Shown here: in pieces, positions 9,587-20,145 of the stretch
Layout of the letters: each line of letters begins with the position of its first letter
Numbering within the stretch: position 1 is the first letter of the stretch
Origin: Shewanella saliphila
GTDB taxonomy: Bacteria; Pseudomonadota; Gammaproteobacteria; Enterobacterales; Shewanellaceae
Reading direction: 5' to 3'
Assembly: GCF_014648295.1 (NCBI RefSeq)
Contig: NZ_BMQV01000001.1
Span: 124,001-188,000 of the forward strand
DNA length: 64,000 nucleotides
Notes under the pieces: generated by a model
The model's input: the letters and a program-made list of their open reading frames with translations, nothing else
Databases searched by the model: none
Told to the model about the DNA's origin: nothing
Program-made: the position numbers and the translations under genes

Positions 9587-11686
9587 TCACTCCTTGGTAA
9601 ATTCGGTATGAAATAACATTAAACTGCGATCGATTAGCTTCACTTGTTGATTGTTATCAACGGCAGGCTCAGAGGATTGGGTATGTATTAAACAGTGCCA
9701 ATGCTTAAGGTGAGCGAGTTGCGGTAATGTGAACGTATGAGATTGATAATCTACATTGATGAGTAACAATAATGCTTCGGTACTTTCAGGCCCTGCACCG
9801 ATATCTGCATGGCCTAAATTACCGGTAATAATGACACTGAGTGTGCGAGTATGGTGTTCGCACCAATGAGATTTGGTCATCACTTCACCTTGGCGATTAA
9901 ACCAGGCTAAGCCATTGTCAAAGAGGGCTTCAGGTTTATGAATAAACGCCTGATGACATAACATAGGAAAGCGTTTACGTAAGCTAATCAGCTTTGCAGT
10001 GTAGCTCACCAATGACCAGTCAATCACATCCCAATCAAACCATCCAAGTGGGTTGTCCTGACAGTAGGCGTTATTGTTTCCTTGTTGACTTTGGCCAGAT
10101 TCATCACCGGCAAGCAGCATAGGAACCCCTTGGGATAGCAATAGACAGGTGAGTAAATTGCGTTTTTGGCGTTCACGAATGGCGTTAATTTCTTGGTCAT
10201 TGGTTTCACCTTCAACACCGTAATTATCACTGCAATTTTCTTGGTGTCCGTCGCGATTTTCTTCACCATTGGCAAGATTATGTCGTTGCTGATAACTCAC
10301 TAAATCATGCAAGGTAAAGCCGTCATGACTAGTGATAAAGTTAATACTGGCAGAAGGACCACGGCCATTGTGCTCAAAAAAGTCACTTGAACCATGAAAA
10401 CGTTTGGCAAACTCTGGAAGCATGCCACTGTCACCGCGCCAAAAACGGCGCATAGCATCACGGTAGCGGTCATTCCATTCACTAAAGGCAACAGGATAGT
10501 TACCGAGTTGATAACCGCCTGGGCCAATATCCCACGGCTCTGCAATCAGTTTGACTTTACACAATACGGGGTCTTGGGTAATGGCATCAAAAAAACCACT
10601 ACCTGGGTCAAAACCATACACTTCGCGGCCAAGGCAACTGGCAAGATCGAAACGGAAACCATCAACGCCCATCACTTCAACCCAGTATCGTAATGAGTCC
10701 ATGACTAGCATGAGTGTTTGTGGGTGGTTGAGGTTAAATGTGTTACCACAGCCAGTATCGTTAATGTTAAAGCGCTTATCATTAGGCAATAATCGATAAT
10801 AGCTGGCGTTGTCTATGCCGCGAAAACTGTAAGTGGGGCCAAGATGGTTTCCTTCTGCAGTGTGGTTAAACACCACATCGAGTATCACTTCAATCCCAGC
10901 TTGATGTAGCCGCGAAACCATGTGTCTAAATTCGGCAATATCACCGTTTTTATTGGCTAAATATCCACTGTGTGGCGCCATAAATGCAATGCTATTGTAA
11001 CCCCAATAATTATTCAGGCCTTTTTCTGTTAAAAACGGCTCATCAAAAAATCCGTGTACTGGGAGCAATTCCACTCCCGTCACGCCAAGCTCTTGCAAAT
11101 AATCAATAACCGCCTGGCTCGAAAGCCCTGCAAAAGTGCCTTGTTTTGCTGTGTCGACTAATGGATGTTGCTTAGTAAAACCCTTAACATGGGTTTCAAA
11201 TAACACACTTTTGTAAAGTGGAGTCTGTAAAGGCGCAATAGGTATATCATCAACAAAATCGTGATTAATCACTTGGCATTTAGGCATATATGCCGCGCTG
11301 TCCTGAGTATCAAACGATAAATCTTCTGTTGGATCATCAACATCATAACCATATAACGCGGGATGTTGGATTACCTCACCTACCAGTTTTTTTGCGTAAG
11401 GGTCGAGCAGTAATTTATGATGATTAAATCGATGCCCGAGCTCAGGCTGATACGGGCCAAACACACGATAACCATATAACAAGCCCGCTTTAGCATCCGC
11501 AAGATGGCAATGCCAAATTTGGCGGGTACTGTCTCGCATAATATACTGTGCAACTTCAACTTGTCCGCTAGGGTCAAATAGACATAACACCACCTTGGTT
11601 GCGTGGGCTGAAAACAACGAAAAGTTGACTCCATAGTCATCAATTGTTGCCCCTAAAGGATAGGGGTAACCACTGGTCATATCCAT
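9587..11686 (-). CDS. glgX: Glycogen debranching enzyme (isoamylase type, GH13_11)
   Basis: Hydrolyses alpha-1,6 branch linkages, preferably short stubs left by the phosphorylase. Its 699 residues comprise an N-terminal CBM48 domain (PLGATIDDYGVNFSLFS at about 8-24) and a GH13 barrel. The barrel shows EVILDVVFNHTAEG (region I, about 264-277), GFRFDLASCLGR (region II, Asp nucleophile, about 346-357), LIAEPWDIGPGG (region III, catalytic Glu, about 386-397) and NFITSHDGFTLHD (region IV, about 450-462). The ATG at 11686 has AGGGA at proper spacing; a second ATG two codons later is possible. It is 48 bases downstream of glgB. Confidence 0.95.
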   Translation of the reverse strand: MDMTSGYPYPLGATIDDYGVNFSLFSAHATKVVLCLFDPSGQVEVAQYIMRDSTRQIWHCHLADAKAGLLYGYRVFGPYQPELGHRFNHHKLLLDPYAKKLVGEVIQHPALYGYDVDDPTEDLSFDTQDSAAYMPKCQVINHDFVDDIPIAPLQTPLYKSVLFETHVKGFTKQHPLVDTAKQGTFAGLSSQAVIDYLQELGVTGVELLPVHGFFDEPFLTEKGLNNYWGYNSIAFMAPHSGYLANKNGDIAEFRHMVSRLHQAGIEVILDVVFNHTAEGNHLGPTYSFRGIDNASYYRLLPNDKRFNINDTGCGNTFNLNHPQTLMLVMDSLRYWVEVMGVDGFRFDLASCLGREVYGFDPGSGFFDAITQDPVLCKVKLIAEPWDIGPGGYQLGNYPVAFSEWNDRYRDAMRRFWRGDSGMLPEFAKRFHGSSDFFEHNGRGPSASINFITSHDGFTLHDLVSYQQRHNLANGEENRDGHQENCSDNYGVEGETNDQEINAIRERQKRNLLTCLLLSQGVPMLLAGDESGQSQQGNNNAYCQDNPLGWFDWDVIDWSLVSYTAKLISLRKRFPMLCHQAFIHKPEALFDNGLAWFNRQGEVMTKSHWCEHHTRTLSVIITGNLGHADIGAGPESTEALLLLINVDYQSHTFTLPQLAHLKHWHCLIHTQSSEPAVDNNQQVKLIDRSLMLFHTEFTKE

Positions 11687-11734
11687 ACTGAATCCCTACA
11701 TGTAAATAAGCCTAAAGACTGTTTAGCGCTAATA

Positions 11735-13960
11735 TTACTCAGCGGGTTCGAGTGCTTCTGGCACAAAAATAGTACAACCTAGAGGGGGAACAGTAATCAC
11801 GATACTGTTATCCATACCCTGCCATGGCGTGGTTTGTGTTTCCAATGGGCCTTCATTAATCACATGACTGCCACCGTAATAGTGGTGATCGCTGTTGAGT
11901 GCTTCGGTATATTGCCCTGCACTGGGTAGCCCAAGACGGAAACCCTGATGCACTTGCGGAGACATATTCACTACAATTATCGCGTGTTGTTGTTTGTCTT
12001 TAGCGTAACGGCAGTAAACCAAAATGTTGTTGTCAGCATTGTTGCAATCAAACCAAGCAAACCCGTCACTTTGATGGTCACATTCGTATAACGCGGGGGT
12101 TTGTTGGTAAAGCTGATTAAGGTCACGAACCCAATCTTGCATGCCTTGATGAGGTGCAAATTCGAGTAAATGCCAATCCAGGCTTTGGTTATGATTCCAT
12201 TCATTACGTTGAGCAAACTCATTGCCCATAAACAGCAGTTTTTTTCCTGGATGTGACCACATATAGCCATAATATGCGCGTAATGTGGCAAATTTTTGCC
12301 AATCATCACCTGGAATTTTGTGCAGTAAAGACCCTTTGCCGTGCACCACTTCATCATGGCTTAACGATAAAATGAATTGTTCGGTAAAGGCATACACTAA
12401 GCTAAATGTGAGCTCACCATGGTGAAAACGACGGTAAAGTGGATCACAACTGATATAACGTAACGTGTCATTCATCCAGCCCATGTTCCACTTAAACCCA
12501 AAACCTAAACCATTTTGGTCAGTTGCTTGAGTGACACCCGGCCATGCTGTTGATTCTTCTGCAATCATATTGATACCCGGAAAACACTGGTACATACGCG
12601 CATTCAACTCTTGCAAAAATTGAATGGCTTGCAGGTTTTCACGCCCGCCAAACTCATTGGGTACCCATTGATCAGCATTACGGCTGTAATCAAGGTATAA
12701 CATCGATGACACCGCATCTAAACGTAGACCATCAAAATGGAATTCATCGAGCCAATAATGGGCATTACTGTATAAAAAGCTGCGCACTTCAGCGCGGCCA
12801 TAGTTATAAATTAACGTGTCCCAATCAGGGTGTTCACCTTTACGTGGATCTTGATGCTCGTACAAACAACTGCCATCAAAACGCACTAGACCATGGGGAT
12901 CGCGAGGAAAATGCGCCGGTACCCAGTCGAGTAACACGGCAATATCTTGTTGATGGCAAGCATCAATAAACGCTTTAAGGCCGTTTGCATCACCAAAACG
13001 ATACGTTGGTGCATATAGGCCAACGGGTTGATACCCCCATGAACCGTCAAAGGGAAACTCGCTAATAGGCATCAATTGTAAATGGGTAAACCCCATTTCT
13101 TTTACATAGGGCACCAACTCATTAATTAACTGCACATAATCTGTGTATTCTTGGCCTTCATCGCCTGTTCTGCGCCAAGACGCTAAATGCACCTCATAAA
13201 TCGACATTGGCTGATTATGATTATGGCTTTGGCTACGATCCTTAAGCCATTGCTCGTCTTGCCATTGATATAATGCAGGTGAAGGAATTTTAGAGGCGTT
13301 ATGTGGCGATGGTTGCATCGATACGGCATAAGGATCTGACTTTACGACCACATGACCATGCTCATCGGTAATCGCAAATTTGTAATGCTGATCGGCTTCG
13401 ACTTCAACGATAAAGATATCCCACAAACCACTCCCTGGATGAAAACGCAGAATATGTCGTTTTTGATCCCATGCGTTAAAATCGCCTATTAATGCGACTT
13501 TTTTAGCATTTGGCGCCCACACACAAAAATGCACACCAGTGACACCTTCATGTTCACGCCAGTTAGCGCCTTGAAAACGGTATGTCTGTAACTGGCTTCC
13601 TTCACCAAATAAATACACATCTTGTGGGTCTAATAAACTGTCGTATTGATATGGGTCACTGATTAGTTGCTCACAAAGTGGAAATTGTACCCGCAGTTGA
13701 TAAGTAAAAGGTTTCACTCTGCGGCCCATTTTGCCGGCAAATAATCCCTGATCATTAAGCTGTTCAAGGCTCGCTACTTTACGGCCATCTTTAAAACTAA
13801 TGACATCAATGGATATCGCACCGGGTAAATAACAACGAACAATTAATCCTTTGCCGTCATTACTTCTGTGCATGCCAAGCAATGAAAACACATCTGTGTA
13901 ATCACCATTTAATAACGCGATATCGCTACCTTGATGAAAATATGCAGTTGCTACAGTCAT
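11735..13960 (-). CDS. glgB: 1,4-alpha-glucan branching enzyme (GH13_9)
   Basis: Creates alpha-1,6 branches in glycogen. The N-terminal beta-sandwich includes DVFSLLGMH. It is followed by a CBM48 domain ([23 protein letters not shown]) and a GH13 barrel with [11 protein letters not shown] (region I), [12 protein letters not shown] (nucleophile Asp, region II), MIAEESTAW (catalytic Glu, region III) and [15 protein letters not shown] (region IV). The frame stays open 31 codons further upstream, but those codons overlap the end of malQ and do not resemble the family. The ATG at 13960 begins the usual protein (741 residues) and has GGA upstream, 13 bases after the malQ stop. Confidence 0.93.
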   Translation of the reverse strand: MTVATAYFHQGSDIALLNGDYTDVFSLLGMHRSNDGKGLIVRCYLPGAISIDVISFKDGRKVASLEQLNDQGLFAGKMGRRVKPFTYQLRVQFPLCEQLISDPYQYDSLLDPQDVYLFGEGSQLQTYRFQGANWREHEGVTGVHFCVWAPNAKKVALIGDFNAWDQKRHILRFHPGSGLWDIFIVEVEADQHYKFAITDEHGHVVVKSDPYAVSMQPSPHNASKIPSPALYQWQDEQWLKDRSQSHNHNQPMSIYEVHLASWRRTGDEGQEYTDYVQLINELVPYVKEMGFTHLQLMPISEFPFDGSWGYQPVGLYAPTYRFGDANGLKAFIDACHQQDIAVLLDWVPAHFPRDPHGLVRFDGSCLYEHQDPRKGEHPDWDTLIYNYGRAEVRSFLYSNAHYWLDEFHFDGLRLDAVSSMLYLDYSRNADQWVPNEFGGRENLQAIQFLQELNARMYQCFPGINMIAEESTAWPGVTQATDQNGLGFGFKWNMGWMNDTLRYISCDPLYRRFHHGELTFSLVYAFTEQFILSLSHDEVVHGKGSLLHKIPGDDWQKFATLRAYYGYMWSHPGKKLLFMGNEFAQRNEWNHNQSLDWHLLEFAPHQGMQDWVRDLNQLYQQTPALYECDHQSDGFAWFDCNNADNNILVYCRYAKDKQQHAIIVVNMSPQVHQGFRLGLPSAGQYTEALNSDHHYYGGSHVINEGPLETQTTPWQGMDNSIVITVPPLGCTIFVPEALEPAE

Positions 13961-13973
13961 ATACAATGATCCA

Positions 13974-16163
13974 TTATTGTTCTGAATTGTTGGATGAAGA
14001 CATATTGGCAGCAAATTGATGGCTGCTAGCTTGTCTTGATTGTTTAATCGCATTCAACCTTTGCTGTACTTTAACGCTTTGTGACATTTGTTGAATGCTC
14101 AATGGCAAACGACGTTGCCAGTTTGGAAACTCTTTCCATGTACCAGGAATATTAACCCCGTGCTTATCTGCGACTAAATCACTTAATTGCACACTGAATA
14201 ATTGTGCATTGCCTCTAGCTGCTACCGACATCCACGCCAGTAATAACACCTCAAAATCAACTTGATCAATATTGTCATCAGCGACAGGATCAATCGCCTC
14301 CTGCTCAACCAATAATTGAATTAACTGTTGTTTTTCAAGCTGACGAGTATGCAAAACCTGAAGTAATCGTTCGTCGTTATCAATTAACTGCAGCTGTCGT
14401 CGTAATTTAAGATCATCACCCGTCCACCACGCTTTAATGGTGGGCACATCATGATTAGCCAGCATCATTAAACTTTGATGTTTGTAATCTTTTGGTGATT
14501 TAAAGCGGTCGTAGTCTTTGCAGAAATAAAATAGCTCATTAGAGAACACCCCTGCTTGTGCTAAGCGCGATACAATTTCTGGCGGTACAATGCCAAGATC
14601 CTCACCAATGACAACACAGCGAGCACGTTGGCTTTCAAGACACACAATCGCTAATAAGGTTTCGACTGGGTAATACACGTAACTCCCCTCGCCTAACTCG
14701 CGATTAAGTGGCCACCACCATAAACGTAATAAGCCCATGACATGATCGATGCGTAATGCACCGCAATGTTGCATATTACTGCGCACCAATTGGATAAAAT
14801 GGCTAAAATCATGTTGCTTTAATTTTACTGGGTCAAATGGCGTTAACCCCCAATTTTGCCCTTGCTCAGCAAAAGGGTCTGGCGGTGCACCGATACTGGC
14901 GTTATCACAAAAAAACGATAAATTGGCACTCACTTCAGCACCATGGCTCACTGCACCTACGGCTAAATCACGTATAAGGCCAATGCTCATACCGCATTGT
15001 TTTGCGTTAAGCTGACATGCTTCTAATTGTTCACTTGCAACAAATTGCAAGTACAAATAAAAGCCTTCTTCCTGAGTGAAATATTTTGAAGCCAACTCAA
15101 TCTCTTTATGAACAAACTGCATCAATGCAACTTTATCCTGTTCAACAAAATGCAAGTAAGCATGATATCTGGTGGTTTCATTCTTTACATGTTGCTGACA
15201 AAATATTTGATACAACTTTTCAAACGCTGTGTATTTGAGTAGTTGCACTTCTTCATAATTAATCAATTGCGCTTGATTTAACGCATGTTTTTTTTGTTGC
15301 CACTGTTGAGTCGAGAGCTCTTTTTGCACTGCTTTGTATTCATAAACCGCTTCGATTTGAATATACAAAGGATTTAAACGGCGGCGATCGGTAGGACTAT
15401 ATGGACTCGGGTTTTCTGGCTGACTGATGTCTAACGCGTGCAGTGGGTTAAGCAGAATAAAATCGGCTCCAGCATGGGCGGCATAGTCAATAAGTTCAGC
15501 GAGGTTGCCGAAATCACCCACTCCCCATTGTTGATCGCTACGCATTGCATACAATTGTGCATTTAAGCCCCAAGGCTGCTTTTGTGTTTCAGAATGCGCT
15601 GTAAGTCGTCCTTGATATGCGGTTTGTGGTGCCAGCATAATTTGACCGTATAAGGTATTTACCCGAGTAGAATCCCCAATAAACGCCAAGCTAATATGAT
15701 GGTAACCTAAGTGTAAATTGGGTTTGTCTAACACTAAACGATACTGACAATAACGTTGCCCACCATAATAGTACTCACCGACGACAGCACAATCTTGGCA
15801 GTAAGCGGTCACCGTTAATGTGTCTATACCTTCACCATATATAGTGACTTTAAACGCAAAAGGATAATTGTCGGGTAATTGCACATCAATGTGTGGTTTG
15901 TCGATTTCACACCATTGAAAACGGTGTAATGGCACCAACCAAGGATCGATATCTAACTGCTCAATACGTTGAGCCATTTTATGTTCATTCAGTAAATGTG
16001 GATATTCGGACGGATCACATTGATGTTGATTGAATGATGTGGGTATTAACATCGTGGTTAATATGCCCTGCCTATCCTTAGCAGGTATGTGAACCAGTTT
16101 ACCGACACAATCGATAAACTCTGCGCCAACGCCTTGCAAATACAGCAACTTCTCCAGTCCCAT
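13974..16163 (-). CDS. malQ: 4-alpha-glucanotransferase (amylomaltase, GH77)
   Basis: Transfers glucan chains between maltodextrins, feeding the phosphorylase and branching enzyme. The 729-residue protein resembles the bacterial MalQ type, with an N-terminal beta-domain region of about 150 residues. The GH77 barrel then shows WGVGDFGNL (about 212-220), NPLHALD (about 240-246), [15 protein letters not shown] (Asp nucleophile, about 467-481), [14 protein letters not shown] (catalytic Glu, about 511-524) and [13 protein letters not shown] (about 564-576). GAGGGA lies 8 bases before the ATG. It is the promoter-proximal gene of the glg operon. Confidence 0.94.
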   Translation of the reverse strand: MGLEKLLYLQGVGAEFIDCVGKLVHIPAKDRQGILTTMLIPTSFNQHQCDPSEYPHLLNEHKMAQRIEQLDIDPWLVPLHRFQWCEIDKPHIDVQLPDNYPFAFKVTIYGEGIDTLTVTAYCQDCAVVGEYYYGGQRYCQYRLVLDKPNLHLGYHHISLAFIGDSTRVNTLYGQIMLAPQTAYQGRLTAHSETQKQPWGLNAQLYAMRSDQQWGVGDFGNLAELIDYAAHAGADFILLNPLHALDISQPENPSPYSPTDRRRLNPLYIQIEAVYEYKAVQKELSTQQWQQKKHALNQAQLINYEEVQLLKYTAFEKLYQIFCQQHVKNETTRYHAYLHFVEQDKVALMQFVHKEIELASKYFTQEEGFYLYLQFVASEQLEACQLNAKQCGMSIGLIRDLAVGAVSHGAEVSANLSFFCDNASIGAPPDPFAEQGQNWGLTPFDPVKLKQHDFSHFIQLVRSNMQHCGALRIDHVMGLLRLWWWPLNRELGEGSYVYYPVETLLAIVCLESQRARCVVIGEDLGIVPPEIVSRLAQAGVFSNELFYFCKDYDRFKSPKDYKHQSLMMLANHDVPTIKAWWTGDDLKLRRQLQLIDNDERLLQVLHTRQLEKQQLIQLLVEQEAIDPVADDNIDQVDFEVLLLAWMSVAARGNAQLFSVQLSDLVADKHGVNIPGTWKEFPNWQRRLPLSIQQMSQSVKVQQRLNAIKQSRQASSHQFAANMSSSNNSEQ

Positions 16164-16583
16164 ATTTGTCTTCCCTCGCGATTATTAACTGCATTAATTC
16201 CAGCAGTTACCATGCCAGTTAATCGTAACAATATAGCGACAGATTAATGGCAGATAAATGACAGAAACAATTTTCATCAAATCAATTGGTTAAATAAACA
16301 ACCCAGGTTTTAAACAACTATTTAATACATGTGTTTTAGACCATATCATTGCACTATAACAGCGCATAACAAACAAAGGTAGTGCAATAAACAACCAGAA
16401 AAAGGATGATATTGCAATAAAAAAGCGCAGCCAATATTGGACAAGATTATGCAAGTTTCCAAAGAGTTACAGAGCATCGAAAGCTATATTTCAACACCTT
16501 ATACCTGCTTATCAGGCCTTGTCTGTGAGCTTCGTCCTGTTATGATAATAAAATCAGACAATTGTCACGGGAATTAATGCCTC
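16164..16583. other. Divergent intergenic region between malQ and the Nudix gene
   Basis: 420 bases that must hold the promoter of the malQ-glg operon (leftward) and that of the Nudix gene (rightward). No convincing gene, terminator or recognised operator was seen. It is AT-rich, with several poor promoter-like hexamers. Confidence 0.5.
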
Positions 16584-17159
16584 TTGAATAAATACGAGTT
16601 TACAATACGCTATAATTTACATCAGCTCAGTGCAGCAATTGTGTCTGCACCTACCTCGTATTTAGGCCGTCAAGCTGCCGTGTTAATCCCAATTATTGAA
16701 ATCGATCAACAACTGCAATTGATATTAACGCAGCGACCACTTCATTTACGTCATCACCCTGGGCAAATTAGTTTCCCCGGTGGTAAAGCAGAGCCGACAG
16801 ACGTTAATTTGATCCACACAGCTTTAAGGGAAGCCAATGAAGAAATTGGTTTATTAGCAGATAATGTGGATGTGTTAGGGATATTCCCGGCGCACAAAAC
16901 CTTTACTGGCTTTGAAATCACCCCTGTAGTGGGCTTAGTTAAACAGCCCTTTGAGTTAATGATTGATCCTGGGGAAGTTGCAGATTGCTTTACCGTACCT
17001 TTGAGTTTTTTTATTGAAAAAGACAACCGGCATGAGGTGTTTCATTACCGTCATGGTAAACGATACCGTGTCCATTTTATGCCATTTGAAGACCGCTTTA
17101 TTTGGGGCGTTACTGCTGCCATTATTGATTTATTATGCCGTCATGTGACTCACGAATAA
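16584..17159 (+). CDS. Nudix hydrolase, NudL/CoA pyrophosphatase type
   Basis: Predicted to hydrolyse a nucleoside diphosphate derivative, by family probably coenzyme A. The 191-residue protein has the Nudix box GGKAEPTDVNL...REANEEIG (about residues 68-92: G-x5-E-x7-R-E-x2-E-E-x-G). It is preceded by the LRHHPGQISFPG stretch typical of the UPF0035/NudL subgroup. A TAA lies in frame three codons upstream and no ATG follows for more than 130 codons, so the TTG at 16584 is the only plausible start, with GGGA 11-14 bases before it. An ATG at 16577 is out of frame. Confidence 0.88.
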   Translation: MNKYEFTIRYNLHQLSAAIVSAPTSYLGRQAAVLIPIIEIDQQLQLILTQRPLHLRHHPGQISFPGGKAEPTDVNLIHTALREANEEIGLLADNVDVLGIFPAHKTFTGFEITPVVGLVKQPFELMIDPGEVADCFTVPLSFFIEKDNRHEVFHYRHGKRYRVHFMPFEDRFIWGVTAAIIDLLCRHVTHE

Positions 17160-17173
17160 CCGCATAGTCGCCA

Positions 17174-17509
17174 TCACACGACATAGCGGATATATAACCC
17201 GGCAGACAATGACACGACTAACAACAGAGGAATATTGACCCAAAAACCCATTCTAGTGGTGGTTTTAGCATAAAAATTGACCAGTAAATTTAAAAAACTC
17301 ACCGCAGCGCAACACCAAATCAAATATTCCAACTTAATGGTTAAGTCCGGATCCCAATACAAACGCACAGACACACCTTTACTTAAAAAGTAACCGACGG
17401 CGCGATCTGGCCTAGCCTCACCGTAAATAATCAGAGCATAAATGGCTAAACTCCAGCCTAACAGCGACAACACGGTTAATATGACTTGCAATACGCCTAA
17501 TCGAGACAT
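17174..17509 (-). CDS. Small conserved membrane protein, function unknown
   Basis: 111 residues with three predicted hydrophobic segments: about residues 5-28 (VLQVILTVLSLLGWSLAIYAL), 60-80 and 90-110. No domain was recognised. The frame is open to 17554, but the ATG at 17509 has a strong AAGGAACAGGAC ribosome-binding region directly before it and starts a typical membrane-insertion sequence, so it is preferred. It converges with the Nudix gene and has no evident operon partner. Confidence 0.7.
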   Translation of the reverse strand: MSRLGVLQVILTVLSLLGWSLAIYALIIYGEARPDRAVGYFLSKGVSVRLYWDPDLTIKLEYLIWCCAAVSFLNLLVNFYAKTTTRMGFWVNIPLLLVVSLSAGLYIRYVV

Positions 17510-17809
17510 GTCCTGTTCCTTGGTTAATACCACATATTTGTGCATACAAAACAAACAGTGTGTAACCGTTTTATATGCCAGTGATAAATTGAGTACTCAC
17601 TATTGAGTGTCTTTTCTCATTATATCGGCTAAATCAGCGAATAAGCTTTGGCTTAACCCACTCATTTGCCAAATATTTAACCGACTTATTTAAAAGTAAC
17701 ACATTAATCGCATTAGAAAAGCGTTTTCAGCTTGAGAAAAGCCACCAGCAAGGTAAGATAAACCCCAAATTTATATTCATAATTCGATACGTTGGAGAAT
17801 TAAGCAACA

Positions 17810-19210
17810 ATGAGCATTACATCTGTCGCTTCTGTATTTAAAGGTGAACACGCCATCGGTTCGCAAGTCACGGTTCGTGGCTGGGTTAGAACTCGTCGTG
17901 ATTCTAAAGCTGGTATCTCATTCTTGGCCGTTTATGACGGTTCATGTTTCGACCCAATTCAAGGTGTCGTGCCAAATAGCCTAGCCAATTACAATGACGA
18001 TGTATTGAAATTGACTGCCGGCTGTTCTGTCGTCATGACCGGTGAAGTTGTGGCTTCTCCAGGTGCTGGCCAGGCATTTGAGCTACAAGTGAGTGAAGTG
18101 GTTGTCACCGGTTTTGTTGATGACCCAGATACCTACCCAATGTCAGCTAAGCGCCACTCTATTGAGCATTTACGTGAACTTGCCCATTTGCGCCCACGTA
18201 CTAACATTATTGGTGCTGTGGCTCGCGTTCGTAACTGTTTATCACAAGCAATTCACCGCTTCTATCACCAAGAAGGTTTCATTTGGGTATCAACCCCATT
18301 GATCACCGCATCTGACTGTGAAGGTGCTGGCGAAATGTTCCGTGTATCAACATTAGACATGGAAAACCTGCCGCGCACTGACGCTGGTAAAGTGGACTAC
18401 GATAAAGACTTTTTTGGTAAAGAATCGTTCTTAACGGTCTCTGGTCAGTTAAACGCTGAAACCTACGCTTGTGCATTGTCTAAAGTATATACCTTTGGCC
18501 CAACCTTCCGTGCTGAAAACTCAAACACCACGCGTCACCTTGCTGAATTCTGGATGGTTGAGCCAGAAGTGGCATTCGCGACATTAGATGATGCAGCTGA
18601 ACTCGCTGAAAAAATGCTTAAATTTGCATTCAACGCCGTGCTTGAAGAACGTATGGACGATTTGAACTTCTTTAACCAACGTGTAGATAACACCGTGGTT
18701 GAGCGTTTGCAGTCGTTTGTGAGTAGCGATTTTGCTCAGGTTGATTACACTGACGCGGTTGAAATCCTGAAAAACTGTGGTAAGACTTTTGAATTCCCAG
18801 TTGAATGGGGTATCGATTTACAGTCTGAACATGAGCGTTACCTAGCAGAAGAACACTTTAAAGCACCGGTTGTTGTGAAAAACTACCCGAAAGACATTAA
18901 AGCCTTCTACATGCGTTTAAACGATGACGGTAAAACCGTTGCTGCAATGGATGTACTAGCACCGGGTATCGGTGAAATCATTGGCGGTGCGCAGCGTGAA
19001 GAGCGTTTAGATGTATTAGATGCCCGTCTAGCTGAAATGGAATTAAGCCAGGAAGATTACTGGTGGTACCGTGATCTGCGCCGTTATGGCACAGTGCCTC
19101 ATTCAGGATTTGGTTTAGGGTTTGAACGTTTAGTGTCTTACGTGACTGGCGTGAACAACATCCGCGATGTTATTCCGTTCCCACGTGCACCACGTTCGGC
19201 TAACTTCTAA
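17810..19210 (+). CDS. asnS: Asparaginyl-tRNA synthetase
   Basis: Class IIb aminoacyl-tRNA synthetase that charges tRNA-Asn. The 466-residue protein has an N-terminal OB-fold anticodon-binding domain ([20 protein letters not shown] at about 21-41). Motif 2 is seen as [20 protein letters not shown] (about 224-243) and motif 3 as [15 protein letters not shown] (about 439-453). Length is normal. It is monocistronic by position, with a terminator 30 bases downstream. The five tRNA-Asn genes, its substrate, lie 4.7 kb away in the same window. Confidence 0.97.
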   Translation: MSITSVASVFKGEHAIGSQVTVRGWVRTRRDSKAGISFLAVYDGSCFDPIQGVVPNSLANYNDDVLKLTAGCSVVMTGEVVASPGAGQAFELQVSEVVVTGFVDDPDTYPMSAKRHSIEHLRELAHLRPRTNIIGAVARVRNCLSQAIHRFYHQEGFIWVSTPLITASDCEGAGEMFRVSTLDMENLPRTDAGKVDYDKDFFGKESFLTVSGQLNAETYACALSKVYTFGPTFRAENSNTTRHLAEFWMVEPEVAFATLDDAAELAEKMLKFAFNAVLEERMDDLNFFNQRVDNTVVERLQSFVSSDFAQVDYTDAVEILKNCGKTFEFPVEWGIDLQSEHERYLAEEHFKAPVVVKNYPKDIKAFYMRLNDDGKTVAAMDVLAPGIGEIIGGAQREERLDVLDARLAEMELSQEDYWWYRDLRRYGTVPHSGFGLGFERLVSYVTGVNNIRDVIPFPRAPRSANF

Positions 19211-19240
19211 TACGCTAATACCATAGGCAAATAGATGTTA

Positions 19241-19266
19241 AAACGCGCCTTGATGGCGCGTTTTTC
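19241..19266. terminator. Terminator after asnS, possibly bidirectional
   Basis: AAACGCGCC / GGCGCGTTT hairpin with a T run on the plus strand and an A run on its left side. It could serve both asnS and the convergent EAL gene that ends at 19276. Confidence 0.85.
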
Positions 19267-19275
19267 ATTATTTGA

Positions 19276-20049
19276 TTATGCCTTGAGCAATGTAAAATCA
19301 ATTTCGGGCAAAGATTCAAAACCGGGCTTAGCAAAAAGATAACCTTGCATCAGTTCGATTCCGGCATTTTTTAACCAAAGATACTCATCCATAGTTTCTA
19401 TCCCTTCGGCTAAAACCGTGATATTGAGTTCTTGCATCATATTCAAGCAGTGGTTGACGATGACCTGACGAGTACTATTTAAGTCAATATTGCGGATAAG
19501 CCCCATGTCGAGTTTAATAATATCAGTTTGAAAATCTGCGAGTAAATTTAACCCAGAAAACCCAGAACCAAAATCATCGGTTGCCGTTTTAAAACCTAAT
19601 GCTTGATAATAATTAACGATTCTTTTGATGTGTTCACTGTCTTCTATTTTTTCAACCTCGGTAAACTCAAACATAATCTGCTGGGTGGGAAACTGATACT
19701 GTTTAGCCGCCTCGAGCGTGGTACGAATGCACCTTTCTGGCTTATAGATAGCATTAGGTAAAAAATTAATACTCAACATTGAGGTGATGCCCAGTTTAGC
19801 CGCTAGGGCGATAGCTTTAATTCGACAAAGCTGATCAAATAGGTATCGGTTATCGTCATTCACTTGAGAAATGATAGAGTAAGCCGACTCATTATTGAGC
19901 CCGCGAACTAAGGCTTCGTAGCCAAACACCTGTCGAGTTTGGCAATTAATAATGGGCTGAAATGCCATGGTAAAGTCAAAATCGAGTTCATTGGCATCGA
20001 TACATTGAATACACACCACTTTGTCGCAATTTATATCGTCGGATTTCAT
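19276..20049 (-). CDS. Stand-alone EAL-domain c-di-GMP phosphodiesterase
   Basis: Cytosolic 257-residue protein made almost entirely of one EAL domain. The signature YEALVRG (about 44-50), an N-F-L-P metal/substrate motif (SINFLPN), a conserved E in FEFTEVE, DDFGSGFSG with both aspartates (about 157-165), the lysine in IIKLDMG and AEGIET (about 216-221) are all intact, so c-di-GMP hydrolysis is likely. No GGDEF, REC or PAS domain precedes it. The N-terminal 25 residues include three cysteines (C8, C13, C16) and have no recognised role. It is separate from uvrB, which ends 96 bases upstream of its start. Confidence 0.88.
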   Translation of the reverse strand: MKSDDINCDKVVCIQCIDANELDFDFTMAFQPIINCQTRQVFGYEALVRGLNNESAYSIISQVNDDNRYLFDQLCRIKAIALAAKLGITSMLSINFLPNAIYKPERCIRTTLEAAKQYQFPTQQIMFEFTEVEKIEDSEHIKRIVNYYQALGFKTATDDFGSGFSGLNLLADFQTDIIKLDMGLIRNIDLNSTRQVIVNHCLNMMQELNITVLAEGIETMDEYLWLKNAGIELMQGYLFAKPGFESLPEIDFTLLKA

Positions 20050-20145
20050 ATTTTTTACCCGTTTATTCTCTGTGTTTTTCGCATCAATACGTCACAAGTC
20101 ATTCAATTAAAGTACGTTATATAAAATGTTGTCTACTAAAATAAA

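Noticed and set aside
13961..14053. 31-codon N-terminal extension of glgB
   Set aside because: It overlaps the end of malQ and does not resemble branching enzymes; the ATG at 13960 gives the standard N-terminus.
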